Program-made: the position numbers and the translations under genes | NCBI GenBank assembly: GCA_964304625.1 | Contig: OZ199839.1 | Span: 1,984,001 to 2,048,000, forward strand | Direction: 5' to 3' | DNA from: Kudoa neothunni | Lineage: Eukaryota > Cnidaria | DNA: 64,000 nt | In this document: piece by piece, positions 11,196 to 23,154 of the stretch | Position numbering within the stretch: position 1 is the stretch's first letter | How the letters are laid out: each line of letters opens with the position of its first letter | The notes under the pieces: model-generated | Databases searched by the model: none | What the model saw: the letters and a program-made list of their open reading frames with translations, nothing else | What the model was told of the DNA's origin: nothing

Positions 11196-12969
11196 TCATA
11201 TACAAGCGACCCAACTTGGGAGGCCTAATGAGGAGGGTTTGGAAAAAATTCATTGATTGAAGTTATGTGATTAATTGCAATAATTTATTGGGAGCCGCAT
11301 TTAATCGAAATTAATTGTAACTATGATAATTTTATTTAATACACTATAACTAAAGATATTTTTTATTATAATTGTCTTTATCTTTGAATTCATTCATTTG
11401 TGTTATAAATTTTTCAGCATCATGTCTAATGATTTATAATTTGTCGATTTTCATTCTTTTTTAAATTGTGATCTACATCCATTTGTCTCAACTCTCTAGA
11501 ACATATTTTATAAAAAAACTATTATTCACTTAATCATAGAGTATATATATATTTTGCATTTTAGACTTCATTTGTATCAGATAATGCATCTTCTTATCTA
11601 ATGCCAGATTCACATGACCTAATTTTGATTAGTGGTAACGACTAATTTTTAAAAGTCTTCTATTATATAAACTAATTATTTAATGTAATCCAAATATTGA
11701 CCAACTTCGATTCCAATTAATATTTTAACCAAAAATTTCTAACATAAATTTTTATTCTTTCCGCGTGACTAATTGAATACGAATGTTTTGTTATTCGTTC
11801 ATCAATTTATGCAACTTAAAATGTTAAATATCCTGTTTTCACGTTTATAAGGTTAATGTCGACAAAATATTTTAATCCAAATCTAGATTTTTGGAACCAA
11901 AATTTGAATCATCTTTTTAAATTCACGTATTTGAATTATTTTTGTTTACTCTTATCTTTATTATTATATAACGGTAATATTATGGTAGCATGTATCATTT
12001 ATTATTTTTCCAAGTTTTTATCTCGATTTCATATTTAATTTTTCTATAATAGACAATAATGTAAGACGAAGTAAATTATAATCTAGGTTAATTAATATTA
12101 AACATATTAAAAATAATTTATGAACATATTTATTTTTATAGCTAAAATAAGAACGATTAACGTTTTATTACAAGCATTTTCGTTAAAATAACTGGTATTA
12201 ATAAGGGTTTTTTATACAATCTAGCGCTTTTCGTTAATGTATTAGTTTAATTTTATAATTCACAAAATATCTATTTGTTTTTAAGGACAAAATATTTCTA
12301 GTTTTATTAATCAAATAATGATTATAAAGAAAATATAGTTTTTAACAATTTTTATCTCAATTTTTAATATTAAGGACTGATACATTTGAAAAATAAGAAT
12401 CTAGCTTCAATTATTTTTAGTCGTTTGGATTTGGCTATCTCAAATAAAAACTATCATATATAAAATAGTTTATTGGGTAAAATATATTTAAAATATTGAG
12501 TTTGATTTGGTTTTGATTGCAAATATTAACAATTAGTATGAAAATATACCTCTAGAAAAATTTTAATGATTGCAATTAATTGCAATCATTGATTATGACA
12601 GAGTGAAATAAAAATCAATTGATTCCAAGAAAAATATTTTATTTTTACCAATTGCAGTCAATTATTCCTAACCCCTGCTAATGAGTATGATATATGATGA
12701 AAAACGTAATCGTTGTAATAAATTTTCGAATATAGTTTTTTTCTGTATGACTTGATTGTAATTATCTGTATAAAGTTACAAATATATAAGATTTTTCTGA
12801 TATATTTTGATGTCGCATGGTTAGTAAATGATATTTTATCGATTAGTATAATTTTGCATTTTATTTTACATTGGAAATAAAATATCAATTGAGTGTATTA
12901 CAGATATTTGTATTTGTAACAGTCAAAAATCAGAAAATACTTTAATATTTTTAATGAAATCACTTGAGG
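11196..12969. other. AT-rich intergenic stretch
   Basis: Very AT-rich, no reading frame with recognisable composition; open frames at 11856-12038 and 12658-12888 look spurious. No terminal repeats noticed. Confidence 0.5.
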
Positions 12970-13208
12970 GAGTCAACGAAAACAAAAGTTTGGAGGCCGT
13001 CAGGCTAATCGGTCATAAACAATGATAAATGATATACGCACACGCGCTTTTTTTAAAATTTCTGCTTATAAGATTATTTACTTGATTTATGAACAATTTT
13101 TACTATTTAACAAGTAAAATAGTTCAACCTCTGCAACTTGAATTAAAAACATTGGCATATCTATTAACTAAGGATATGAAGATTTATAGGAAAAATAGCA
13201 TATAATTA

Positions 13209-15376
13209 GATAGTGTCTCTTTCCACTACACCGGTGCACGCGCGGGGGATTATAGGATTATATTTATTTCGCTTTTTCTGTAGGTTACAGCGCGTTTACA
13301 AACAAAACAGCCCATAAAAATGATAAAATATATTTTTCAGATATTACTTATTTATGTAAAATGATTACAGATTATAAAACTTAACTGTTATTTTTTGAAA
13401 CATATTATCGATATATATTTCCAAGGTTTATGATTAAGGAATGCGATATTAATCAAAAAAAAGAATTATTTTCTTCATGAATACAAAAAGATAATTTATA
13501 TTGCATCAAAATTAATTTTAGGTTAGAATTCACAATAGTCAACCGAGTGTCTTCTCGTATAATCAACAATGTGAGGTGAACTCTATAAATAAAGCTCCAC
13601 ATATAAAATTGAAATTGCGAAATTTATTTTAACAATATAATTTGGCGACGACATGTTTATATTATTTTCGGGCTCACGTGTAATGTTAGTGAGTCGGTCT
13701 TAATAAACTAATATGGCGGAATGTGTACACAGATTATTTAAAAGTCAATTTTGTTGGTATACCGAAATGAAACAATGTCTCGATAATTTTATTAAAGTAC
13801 TGTTGTAAAATATTAAATTCTTACATTAAAATAAAGGAATCTGGTTTCTCCTATAGAATTGGTAGGCGCATCCAACTTAAAAATGAAGATAATCAGTCGG
13901 ATAATGTTAATAATAACAAAGAAAAATTGATTTACAGATATATTAAATATATCTGCCCACATGGCGACGTTAACTATTCAAAAAAAGTACATCTGCACCT
14001 CAGTCCTCGCTATCAAAAGGTTGTCCAGCATTTATTACCATATCTACTCAAAATGAAGCGTTATATGTGCTTAATTACAATATAACTCACAATCATGTAA
14101 AATACGACGTATCCTTCTACCGGCATAATCATAATGTATCGGATGGGATGAAACGAACACTGTCATTGTGTTTTAATTGGGGTGCAGATAACAAAAGAAT
14201 AAAAGAAAGTCTTGAATCCGATTTGAAAACCCCTTTCAGTTTAAAAAAAATTAGAAACATGAAATATCGCACAAAGAAGAATACTCGAGAATCATTCTCA
14301 ATGGAAGATCTTTCTAATAAATACGATGAATATCTATTCTTTTTAGATGAAATAAAACAAACGAATAGCACATACTTTTTGTACCTTTCAAAATTTTGGT
14401 TAGGTATTTCTGATATGTGGGCACAAAATCTGAGAAAAAACATAATGACTTTTGGATCCAATACTAACAATAGAATTGAACAAGCCCATGGAAAACTCAA
14501 AAGTTTTTTATCTAAGCAATCTCCATTACCAAATCAGATAGATGAAATTCTTCGTTATGCTAATATATTGGATAGCGAATTCAGTATCAAAGAACAACAA
14601 TTATCTATGAACACACATAGGATATCCAGTGATGCTGAATCAAATCAACTCCTCATTCATTTTTCTCCTTATTTTTGGGAAAAGATTTTAGAAAATTTCA
14701 ATTCCAATAATTATATTACAATGTGGGAATCAAAAACTTATTTTTTTGTTCACCTAAAATCAAACTCTGCTATGGTTATTAAAAGTAATGAAACAATCGT
14801 CTGTGACTGTCAATTCTTCATACAGCATAATCTATCTTGCAATCAGCTGATCACTCTAATGAAATTATCTATAATAAGTAGTGAATCAATCGTTACAACA
14901 AGATGGACTAAAAATAACCTTTTAAATGGAAAATCATCCGCTATATTTCCTGAAATTTGCGATGATAATTCACCATTGTCGAATTCATTTGTTGATAACG
15001 AAATGTTATTAGAGGATTCTCCTTCAAAGGATGATAATGTGAATTTAAAGTTTCGACAAAACAATGAGATATTCAACTCACTTCAAAATTTTGAAAAAAC
15101 TGTCACCCATAGTATAAGTGAAAAAAATGCGCCAAATAAAATAATAACGTTCCAAATGAAAGAGGTTATATCGTAAGGTAGACCTAGAGTCCCAAAAAAT
15201 TATTTGAAATTTTCAAAATAACGTTCTGACTAGTTATTCTAATACAAAAAAATATATTTTATCATTTTAATGGGCTGTTTTGTTTGTGAACGCGCTGTAA
15301 CCTACAGAAAAAGCGAAATAAATATAATCCTATAATCCCCCGCGCATGCACCGGCGTAGTGGAAAGAGACACTATC
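13209..15376 (+). mobile_element. MULE with long inverted repeats, core deleted
   Basis: A 2,168-bp element with inverted repeats of about 125 bp starting GATAGTGTCTCTTTCCACTA. The two copies differ at about four positions (for example ACACCGG against ACGCCGG), suggesting fairly recent insertion. It is flanked by the perfect 9-bp duplication ATATAATTA (13200-13208 and 15377-15385), which lies inside a pogo-type MITE. It carries a transposase gene that lacks the catalytic middle. Confidence 0.9.
13930..15176 (+). pseudogene. ZSWIM-type MULE transposase lacking its catalytic core
   Basis: The N-terminal zinc-binding region is visible as YICPHGDVNYSKK, then KGCPAFITI and NITHNH (C, C, H-x-H), with a one-base frame change between the first two parts near 13985. 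From 14067 one frame runs to the stop at 15176. It contains SDMWAQNLRKNIMTFGSNTN and NRIEQAHGKLKSF, the region around the third acidic residue, and a SWIM zinc finger CDCQFFIQHNLSCNQ in which the final His is replaced by Asn. The stretch carrying the first two catalytic aspartates, present in the relative at 43317-45342 (FMDATYN, TDKDMIERN), is missing. KYRTKKNTRESFSMEDL jumps almost directly to the tail. Internal deletion makes it non-autonomous. Confidence 0.8.
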
Positions 15377-15756
15377 ATATAATTACGGGATAAAAACACG
15401 CCTACAAAGGAGCAATATACTTTTTTAAATAATCGGTCATTAATTTTTGTTTAAAATACATACGGTCATATGTTCAGATACCGTACAAATTTATATAGGA
15501 ACTGAATGCTTAACGTAAGTTTAAAAAAAATTTATAAATAATTAACCTAGAAATATTTTTGCTCTAAATGTTACATTGCTGTATATGCTACATTTCATAT
15601 GTCGTGCGGTGATTGGTGGTACTTTTATGCTGAATTAGGATTGAATAGTTGTTCCGGATAATCGAATATTTATCGACACGTAATTTCAAAGAAACCCAAA
15701 TAAAATTAAAACTATCTTCCGAATAATCGAGGTTCGACTGTATTGTACAAGGATAA

Positions 15757-17403
15757 AAATGGATTATAAAAAATTTTCTTTGTGGTGCGCACGCGAGTCC
15801 AGAAGCATGGGATGTTGATGCGTTATTTTTTCTTGGATGGAATTCGTAGACTAACAACTAGTCAATCGAAAAAAATACTTACAACAAATAGGCAAAAATT
15901 ATCTAACATATTTTTTTATTGGATATATTTTTAGTGATAGACGCTATGCATTTCTTAGAAGAGTTCCTCTAGTGGATAGATTTAAAACGGAGACTATTAT
16001 AAAATCTGAATTCCATCCAAAATTTCTTTTCACATCTATATATGTTGACGACTGTGATATGTTTATTGAAATGGAACGCGAAAATTATAATCAGCTTAAT
16101 TTTTGGCATAAATGTATTTGATATTTGATGGATTTTTGTGTTGGAAATCTGTAATTATTTAGCGCTTCCATATAAACAACACGAATTAGAGCAGATCTCG
16201 CATATGAATGGATAGTAAATGGGTGTGTTTAGGTCGGAAATTGAATAGGAATTGAATTTAGTTACATTAAAACCAATATATTTATCCGATTGGATACTCC
16301 GTTTGAGGCGAAATGCCCAACAATAAATACCAAATTTGTGAAAGTGGTCCCCTTTCTTCTTGGTTTCTATAACGTTCGAACGGATGAACCGGATCGAATC
16401 ACCGAAATAATCGATAATTTTAACGATGGGAAGTTTTATTCTGGTAATCATTTAAGCACAATAAGGTTCAATTTTCTTATTTGGCTGAATGCACTAGATT
16501 CGGAGAGCGGGTTTCTATTGACGTCTCAAGTGCCTTTGTAAGTGTGATTGCGACCCATTGATTTCTAGGGGACATTATTATTTCTAGTCGATTCTCGTTT
16601 CACACTGAGAAACTCACGGTTCATGGAAAAAGTTTAGACGTTCGGCTGAAAGCAGTTGAAAAAAATAATTGGAATCTACTCTACCTCACATCAAACAAAA
16701 ATCCCATAATTCTTCCGACAACATCAACCTCGTTTAAACAATGTTTAAACTATCATGATGAGGTCAATAATATTTATTGTACTCCAGTTACAGTAAGTAA
16801 CGTGTTCAGACGATGTCAAAACAATCATCACATTATCAACCCAATTGGAGACAATAAATATGTTATTGGTCCTATGCACGACATTAAAAAGTCACCATTG
16901 GCGTTGTCGGATTTTTCTGATTTAACAACAGCTCAGTTTAAGTCAAAAATGAACCGAATGTTTCTATCTGCTAGCAAAAATATTCAACGTAAGGGTTTTG
17001 CTTTAAAACGACCGCTTCTACTCGCTCAAATACCTCAACAATGTGTTCATGATGGATTTCTACAATCGTCTGGAATGAATGATTTAGATTGTCGATCGCT
17101 TGATATGCCTAATACGAAATTTTTATACTCAAACGAAATTCGGCTGAGATTCCCCGTTAAACGAGTCAACCAGCTACTCACTCTGCTTAATATTCCGATA
17201 GAGCAGGTCAAATTAATTGAAAATCGCAAAGAGAATATTTGCATATATGCGCAAAGCTATGAACAATTTGAGACTTTGTGTCTTCAATTGAATGGTCTAG
17301 GTATTTGATTATTTGTTTATTCTTTGACTTCAAATTAGATTCGTCATTTCCAAGGATATATCCTGAATGGGTGGATTACAGGAATAACTTCTGCTATGAG
17401 TAA
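15757..17403 (+). CDS. Unrecognised multi-exon protein, RRM-like C-terminal part
   Basis: Exons inferred: up to 15845 (first exon, start unresolved), 15935-16113, 16163-16214, 16262-16537, 16588-17300 and 17339-17403 (stop TAA). Introns of 89, 49, 47, 50 and 38 bp are GT-AG and phase-consistent. For example GWNS joins DRRYAFLRR, and QVP joins FRFSFH, giving roughly 455 residues. I do not recognise the family. A C-terminal block (NEIRLRFPVKRVNQLLTLL, ENICIYAQSYEQFETLCLQL) has the strand-helix-strand-strand-helix spacing of an RRM-like domain, which the next gene also shows. No ATG is in frame in the first exon; an upstream exon or non-AUG start is needed. The exon begins only 17 bp after a pogo-type MITE. 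Confidence 0.6.
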
Positions 17404-18752
17404 TTTAAATCATAGCTAATTTACCTGCACACCAATAAATTAAATCATACTTTTCCTGCAATAAAAAACTTAGTCATGTGACGCAAACAGTTCTATATCA
17501 TTTATTTCCACATTTTTAGCAATAACAAATATTAATTTTTATATTCAAAATCCGAATGTATCTATTATTATTTTTTTAATATAAACTTGGAATTAACTTA
17601 TTGTTCTGTTCAATACAAGATTGGTTAATCGTAATTTTATTATAGTCCATAAATGTTAAACGGCGACGGATCAGCCGCTTATTTCAATTCGGAAACATGA
17701 TAAAAAATTCAAATTGGAATGAATAAACTTAACCACCAGTTTGTACCACATTTTTTGTAATATTTACCTATTATCCTTAATCATTTTCTTTATGGAATCA
17801 AATATTTTATTTCAAACAGACAATTGAAAAATAAATAATATCTCTCTTGAGTGTTATTCTTTATGAAATTAAAGCGCATCTTTAGAAATGTTCTATCATT
17901 ATGAAAAGTAGAGAATAATACTCACATATTTTTATAGTTTTTCGTTATCGTTGTAATCCCGTCAGTGCATAAACACATACGCTCAATTTACTTCTCTTAC
18001 AGTTGTGTCAAAGATTCTTTAGTTTTATTATTATATAAACTATATTTTATAGAATCGGATGTTTTTAATGGTCATAAATTCATTTTTTATCCACGATCAT
18101 CGTTATATTTTACGTTTGTGGTTAATGTTCTCTGAAATTCTTGTTTAGTGGGTTTTTTAGAATATTTGAATGTATAAAAATATCTATTTAACTTTGAAAA
18201 TTAAATCATTCTAGGATAGTTTTGAGGTTATATATTTGTTTTCAATTTTGAAATCTTTAATTATTTAAATCAAATAATATTTTATACAATTAGATAGAAA
18301 CATTTATCGCGTGTATTTTTGTATTATTTTGTGTAGATAAATAGAAAGGTATTGAATGAAATATTAATTTGTTTTATATCGACAGTTTTGCTGAATGTAA
18401 CTTCAAATAGATTATTGTTATACATATGCAATTATCATTAGCCAATGAATTTTTAATCTTACATTTTATTTAAATGCATTCGTTCCTATGATGTTATATT
18501 GCTATATCATAAGTAAGATGCACGTTGATGAGAGAGTCATTCGGAAACCTTGTCGCCTCTGTGTAAAAAGGCGTATTGTAAACAAAAACGACGATCTTAA
18601 TGTTTTGTGTTTGAGTTTGAATACTTAGTTAATTCCACCTTGTTACTGTATAATCTTAAACACATTTTGAACAATATTTTAATATTAAATTAATTTGTTG
18701 GATCATGGATTCTGCAATTACTATAACATCCGATTGTAATAATTATCTCTAG
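17404..18752. other. AT-rich spacer between the two RRM-like genes
   Basis: No terminal repeats or family signatures. An ATG at 18704 opens only a 15-codon frame. The first exon or exons of the next gene, including its start codon, may lie here but could not be identified. Confidence 0.45.
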
Positions 18753-19700
18753 ATTATTTGAGTGTTGGGTAAATCGACACATAATAAGAGTGGTATTTCG
18801 CTGTTCGCTCGACAGAGCACGGTTGGAAAAGGTGTTTGATTGCATCAATTTTACAATTGTTCACCAACATCCGTACTCCTATGACTCAGAGAGCAACCAT
18901 TGGGTGATGTATTTGCTTTTTGACGATCCCACCGAAGCCATCAAGTGTATTTTTAAGAATGGTTTCGCTGGTTTTCGAGTAGACATGTTTTCGATTTTTA
19001 ATTCAATGTATTTGTCCATTTTTTTCATCTGTCTAATAATATAAACCTACGTAGCAAACCGCCCTATCCAAATCAGTTTCGTTTATCAAATCTTCCTGAA
19101 AACACAAAATGTGGTGATATTCTTGAATGGCTTAACAACATTGGGATACATTGCATTGTGAAAGAGAAAGACAACACTTTTGTTATAAACGTGCGCCATC
19201 CCAGCGACATTCATCGATTGAAGCAGTATCATTTCAAAAAGTTTCCTCAATCATCTAATCCGGTTTTATTCCAACACACCACTTCGAATTTGACTAGCTG
19301 GTAAAGCAATCAAGGTCTTATCGTTGATAATTAATTTTGTTTAAGTTTCAAGGGGATTTTTAACATTTATGGATTCGATGCGGATAAAACTACTTGCAAT
19401 GATTTGAAAACATGGTTTGGTGAGAATAACTTTACGCTTAGTACAAACCTTGCGAAAAACTGTTTGACAGTTGCAGTTAGCTATCGACTAACTACGAAAC
19501 TTCATTTTAATTCAGGGAAATTAAGTAGGAATTCATTATTTTATGGTGATGATGAACGCCTAAATTTTTCGCATTTAGATTCAAAGGGTTTGCCTATTTT
19601 CGTCGATTTCAGCGATGATTATGTGGATAAATTGATGCGCGGATCCATTAAGACCCTTGACGAATTCGATGGAACTCCCTTTTTTCCATGTAACACCTAA
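18753..19700 (+). CDS. RRM-like repeat protein (5' end unresolved)
   Basis: Three joined exons, 18753-18986, 19055-19300 and 19346-19700, separated by GT-AG introns of 68 and 45 bp with matching phase (VDI joins KPPYPNQF; TSC joins FKGIFN), give about 278 residues. Three successive blocks look like RRM folds: RVVFRCSLDRARLEKVF with HWVMYLLFDDPTEAIKCIF; QFRLSNLPENTKCGDILEWL with TFVINVRHPSDIHRLKQY; and GIFNIYGFDADKTTCNDLKT with CLTVAVSY. The second is the clearest, with an RNP2-like strand. No family is recognised; PARN and other RRM proteins show a similar layout, but I do not claim orthology. The start codon is missing, since the frame continues upstream of an acceptor at 18751-18752. It may be a diverged duplicate of the preceding gene. 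Confidence 0.55.
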
Positions 19701-20882
19701 ATGTTTACTGGAACACATGTATACGTACCTATTTGGATTTGGTCGGATAATTTTCCCCTAATTACTCTGGACAACTAAAATGTAGTTTTTGATGAATTTT
19801 TAGTAGTTATTTTTAAAATTCTCCATTCAAAATTATTTTATTGTAATACCACTTGTGTCTTAGGACAAGGATATTATTGATTTATTCAAATTTTATACTC
19901 TAAACTTTTCATGTTTCTATTATAATCATCTGTTCTTACATGAATTATGTATTCATAGCGTTTTAGAACAATAAGTCTAACGTACTATAATGAAATAGAA
20001 ATACACAATATATATTGATTAAATACCTTTAAAGCCAAAATTCTAGGAATAATAATTGAACAATGTTATATTTTGTTTTATCAACACAATAAATTATCAA
20101 TTTATACATATCTTACCGGGTTTAACTTCCAAAACAGGATTGGGAGATATATAGGTCTTATTGAGAAAAAAAACAATGCCGAGTAATCAGCAAAGCAAAA
20201 CGTTTTTGGAATCATGTATGTTGAAGGATGTTCTTAGAATCTAATAACAAACATAAGTTAAAATATACACAATAAAATTGTGTTTTTTTTCTAAATGATA
20301 TAGCGCATATTTTATGGGACAATCCGGTTTTAGATGTGAAAACCGTTATCATATAAATTCAATATGAGAATAAATTATCAAATATTCTAAGTGAGGATAT
20401 TTTTTATAGATATATAGAGTAATATTAAATTGTGTATTGCTTAATCTAATTATTGGAATTATGACGTATGTGAGTTTTGAACATGTTTCGCATGAATAAA
20501 TGTCACACATATTCAGTAAAACTCCTATTATCCAAAAAGCTAGTCCTAATGTTTTTTATGTTCTGATATTGAAAGTTCGGTTAATCGAGAGATTTTTGAT
20601 TAGGATTTACATCAATTTCAAGTAAATATAAAAAAATCGTTCAAACGGCGTGATCTTTAGATAAAGTGGGTCCCATTGTAGATACATTGCATATTTCAGG
20701 TGTACATTGAAGCATTGTCGTCAACTAACTTTATTCTCTGTCCTAGCTTTATAAGTATAATGGAGGTTCTTATTAAAATTTTTCTTTGTACTTTTGAATC
20801 AATATAAAAAAATTATAAATATTTGTAAACATATAAAGTTAAACATATTTTTTAACGGATAATTAAGCCAAATAAAGAAATT
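19701..20882. other. AT-rich intergenic stretch
   Basis: No coding or repeat structure recognised before the MITE at 20883. Confidence 0.5.
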
Positions 20883-21516
20883 CAATGGAACCTGGATTAT
20901 TTGGAAGATATTTAAAATTTTCTTTGGATTTTTTTGAAATTACGTGTCGATAAATGTTCGATTATCCTGAATCTCGGTGACTGGGAACCGGAACAATTAT
21001 TCAATCCTAATTCAGCATAAAGGTACCACCAATCCCTCAACGACATATGCAATGTAGCATATACAGCAGTGTAACATTTAAAACAGAAATATTTCTAGAT
21101 TAATTATTTATACATTTTTTTAACTTACGTTAAGCATTCAGTTCTTATATAAATTTGTACGATATCTGAACATATGGCCGTATGTATTTTAAACATAAAT
21201 TAATGACCGATTATTTAAATAAGTATATTGCTCCTCTGTAGACGTGTTTTTCTCCCGTAATTATATACTGTTTTTCCTTTAAATCTCTGTATCCTTAGTT
21301 AATAGATGTGTCAATATTTTAATTTTAATTTCAGAAGTTAAGTTATTTTACTTAACATATAGTATAATCGTTTATAAATCAGGTAGACAATCAAAATAAG
21401 CAATAATTTCCAATAAGTGCGCGCGCATGTTATCGTTTATTTCGATTAACCGGAGCCTCGCTATCCGGGAAAAAAATCGCGGGTCCTAAATGCTCCGAAT
21501 GATCGAGGTTCAACTG
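20883..21516. mobile_element. Pogo-type MITE copy B (uninterrupted)
   Basis: A 634-bp element. It ends at the right with ATGATCGAGGTTCAACTG followed by TA, and starts CAATGGAACCTGGATTATTT, a diverged form of CAGTCGAACCTCGATTATCC. It contains the internal landmarks shared with copies A and C: TTAAGCATTCAGTTCTTATA, CTCCTCTGTAGACGTGT, GTGCGCGCGCATG and GATTAACCGGAGCCTCGCTA. No coding capacity. Ends CAGTCGAACCTCGATTAT with TA targets are typical of pogo/Tigger elements. Confidence 0.8.
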
Positions 21517-22147
21517 TATTAAAAGGGGGAAGTCCTCGTATGTTGCATATTCAATTTGTGGCGTTTCAAAATATATCTCGACGTTTAAATTTAAATTAGG
21601 ATGTGGCTATTAGCACGGTAATTAATATTTGGACGTTGTTAGTTCTGACTATAATTATTTCTATCCATTAAGAACTAACCGTTGGTTTAGAAAAAAATTA
21701 AATCTAGCTGATTCTAACAAATGAATTCTGTTTAAAGCATGTGAGTGAGAGCTGCTGTGACTAAAAATTTCGAATACGCATGCACATGCGCACGTTTAGG
21801 ATTAAAATTTATCATGCCAATAGCCTCTGCCTTAAAATTACTTATATACAAATATAAAAAATTAATGATAATTTTTGAATATGATATTATCAGCTATAAT
21901 GAAACAGATTTCTACGTCGGTATTATATTCTTATTAAATTTTCATGTAAATAAAAGTTTAACCGCCCAATATTCAATTTTTCAATGTATTTATATTTCTA
22001 ATAGGTTAAAAATAATTTTTGTATATAAGTAAATAAGATGTTTATTGTGTAATACTCGAAAAGTTTAATTTTAAAGAGTTTGAATTGAATATTAACTTTT
22101 AATAGTGGGAAAAGTTGAATAACGATAGAAAATAATTGTTGAATTAA
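21517..22147. other. Intergenic stretch
   Basis: AT-rich with no recognised feature; the open frame 21745-22032 has no family resemblance. Confidence 0.5.
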
Positions 22148-23154
22148 CCCTCTAAGGAGTTTTAGGGTTCAATGGACTCCACGACTTTTTATGGTCGTTA
22201 TGCTTTAAAAATCAACAACGATTTAGCTATACAAGTGTTAATCAATTTAGTCACATAAAAATATAGAAATGTATGTAATATAATCAATAAATTAATGCTC
22301 ATTTTTCGTAAGAATTTAATTATTTGCATGTGACCGTTTATTAAAATAGATATGGTAAACTTTTATTCACACATAAAAAATAAATTTATTGAATCATAAA
22401 AAATAGAAATAATCAATTTTAATATATTTAATAAGTAAATTCAGTCCTCTCTGAAATGGAATCTTCCAAAAATTGATATATTTGATTATTTACTCACAAA
22501 TTGTTTGTGAAAAGTGCGAAAAGCAATCTAACATGCTTTTAACGTGCTGCGTACCATAGGAAGTAGCGCCAGACGGTTTTGTCATGGAATTTCCTACACC
22601 GATTCTTGATGTTATCGGTTTACTAGAACCCCACATAATACAGCTTTTTTCTGATTATTGAGTCTTCAGTATTTCCAAATTCCACCGACTCAGTGGATGT
22701 TTCAGTTGATTCCGTACAGTTTCCTTCAAATTCACTTCTAAAGATTACAATTCAATAAGGCATTCATCAATTTCACTCATTTTTTTGCAGACACAGATGG
22801 TTTTGTGGCATTATTTGTACAGAGTAACAATATGCGCTTGAATAATAATTTTGAATATTCAATTGAATATTTTTACCAAAAAATCTTAATTATTTAGTTA
22901 TTTCACTTGAATTGTTTATTTCTCAAAAATTTAAGATTATCCAGCAGCGGTTTTTTATAGTGATTACTCGCGATCCAGCCCGGCACAGTACCGATGAGGT
23001 TCTAATGGATTTATTACACAAATGTTCGGCTCTTACCTTCTAATTTAGTTGACATAAGTTTTTTAAACTGAATAAAATGGTATGTTCATATTTATTGAGT
23101 TAATTCATCAAATAAAAAACTGGGGTCTTTTGGACCACAAAAGTCCTTGGAGGG
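22148..23154. mobile_element. piggyBac-type MITE (about 1.0 kb)
   Basis: The left end follows TTAA (22144-22147) and reads CCCTCTAAGGAGTTTTAGGG. The right end, reverse complemented, reads ACCCTCCAAGGACTTTTGTGG. The right TTAA is not preserved (TGGT follows). Inside, on the minus strand near 22780, a short frame begins MSEIDECLIEL and is followed by serine/threonine/glutamate-rich codons, perhaps a leftover of the acidic N terminus of a piggyBac transposase. Otherwise non-coding. Confidence 0.6.

Larger units (their letters stand above)
12970..15740. mobile_element. Pogo-type MITE copy A, split by a MULE
   Basis: In reverse orientation to copy B (20883-21516). The left half, about 12970-13208, matches the distal part of B (CTATTAACTAAGGATA..., ACGCACACGCGC). 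The right half 15377-15740 matches its proximal part and ends CGAATAATCGAGGTTCGACTG followed by TA. The two halves rejoin at ATATAATTA, the duplication made by the inserted MULE. The left terminus is degraded, so its boundary is approximate. Confidence 0.75.

Noticed and set aside
15588-15857. Minus-strand frame over the MITE end and first RRM-gene exon
   Set aside because: Overlaps MITE sequence and an exon on the opposite strand; no family signal.
21745-22032. 95-codon frame with several Cys and hydrophobic residues
   Set aside because: No homology, no splice context; typical AT-rich open stretch.
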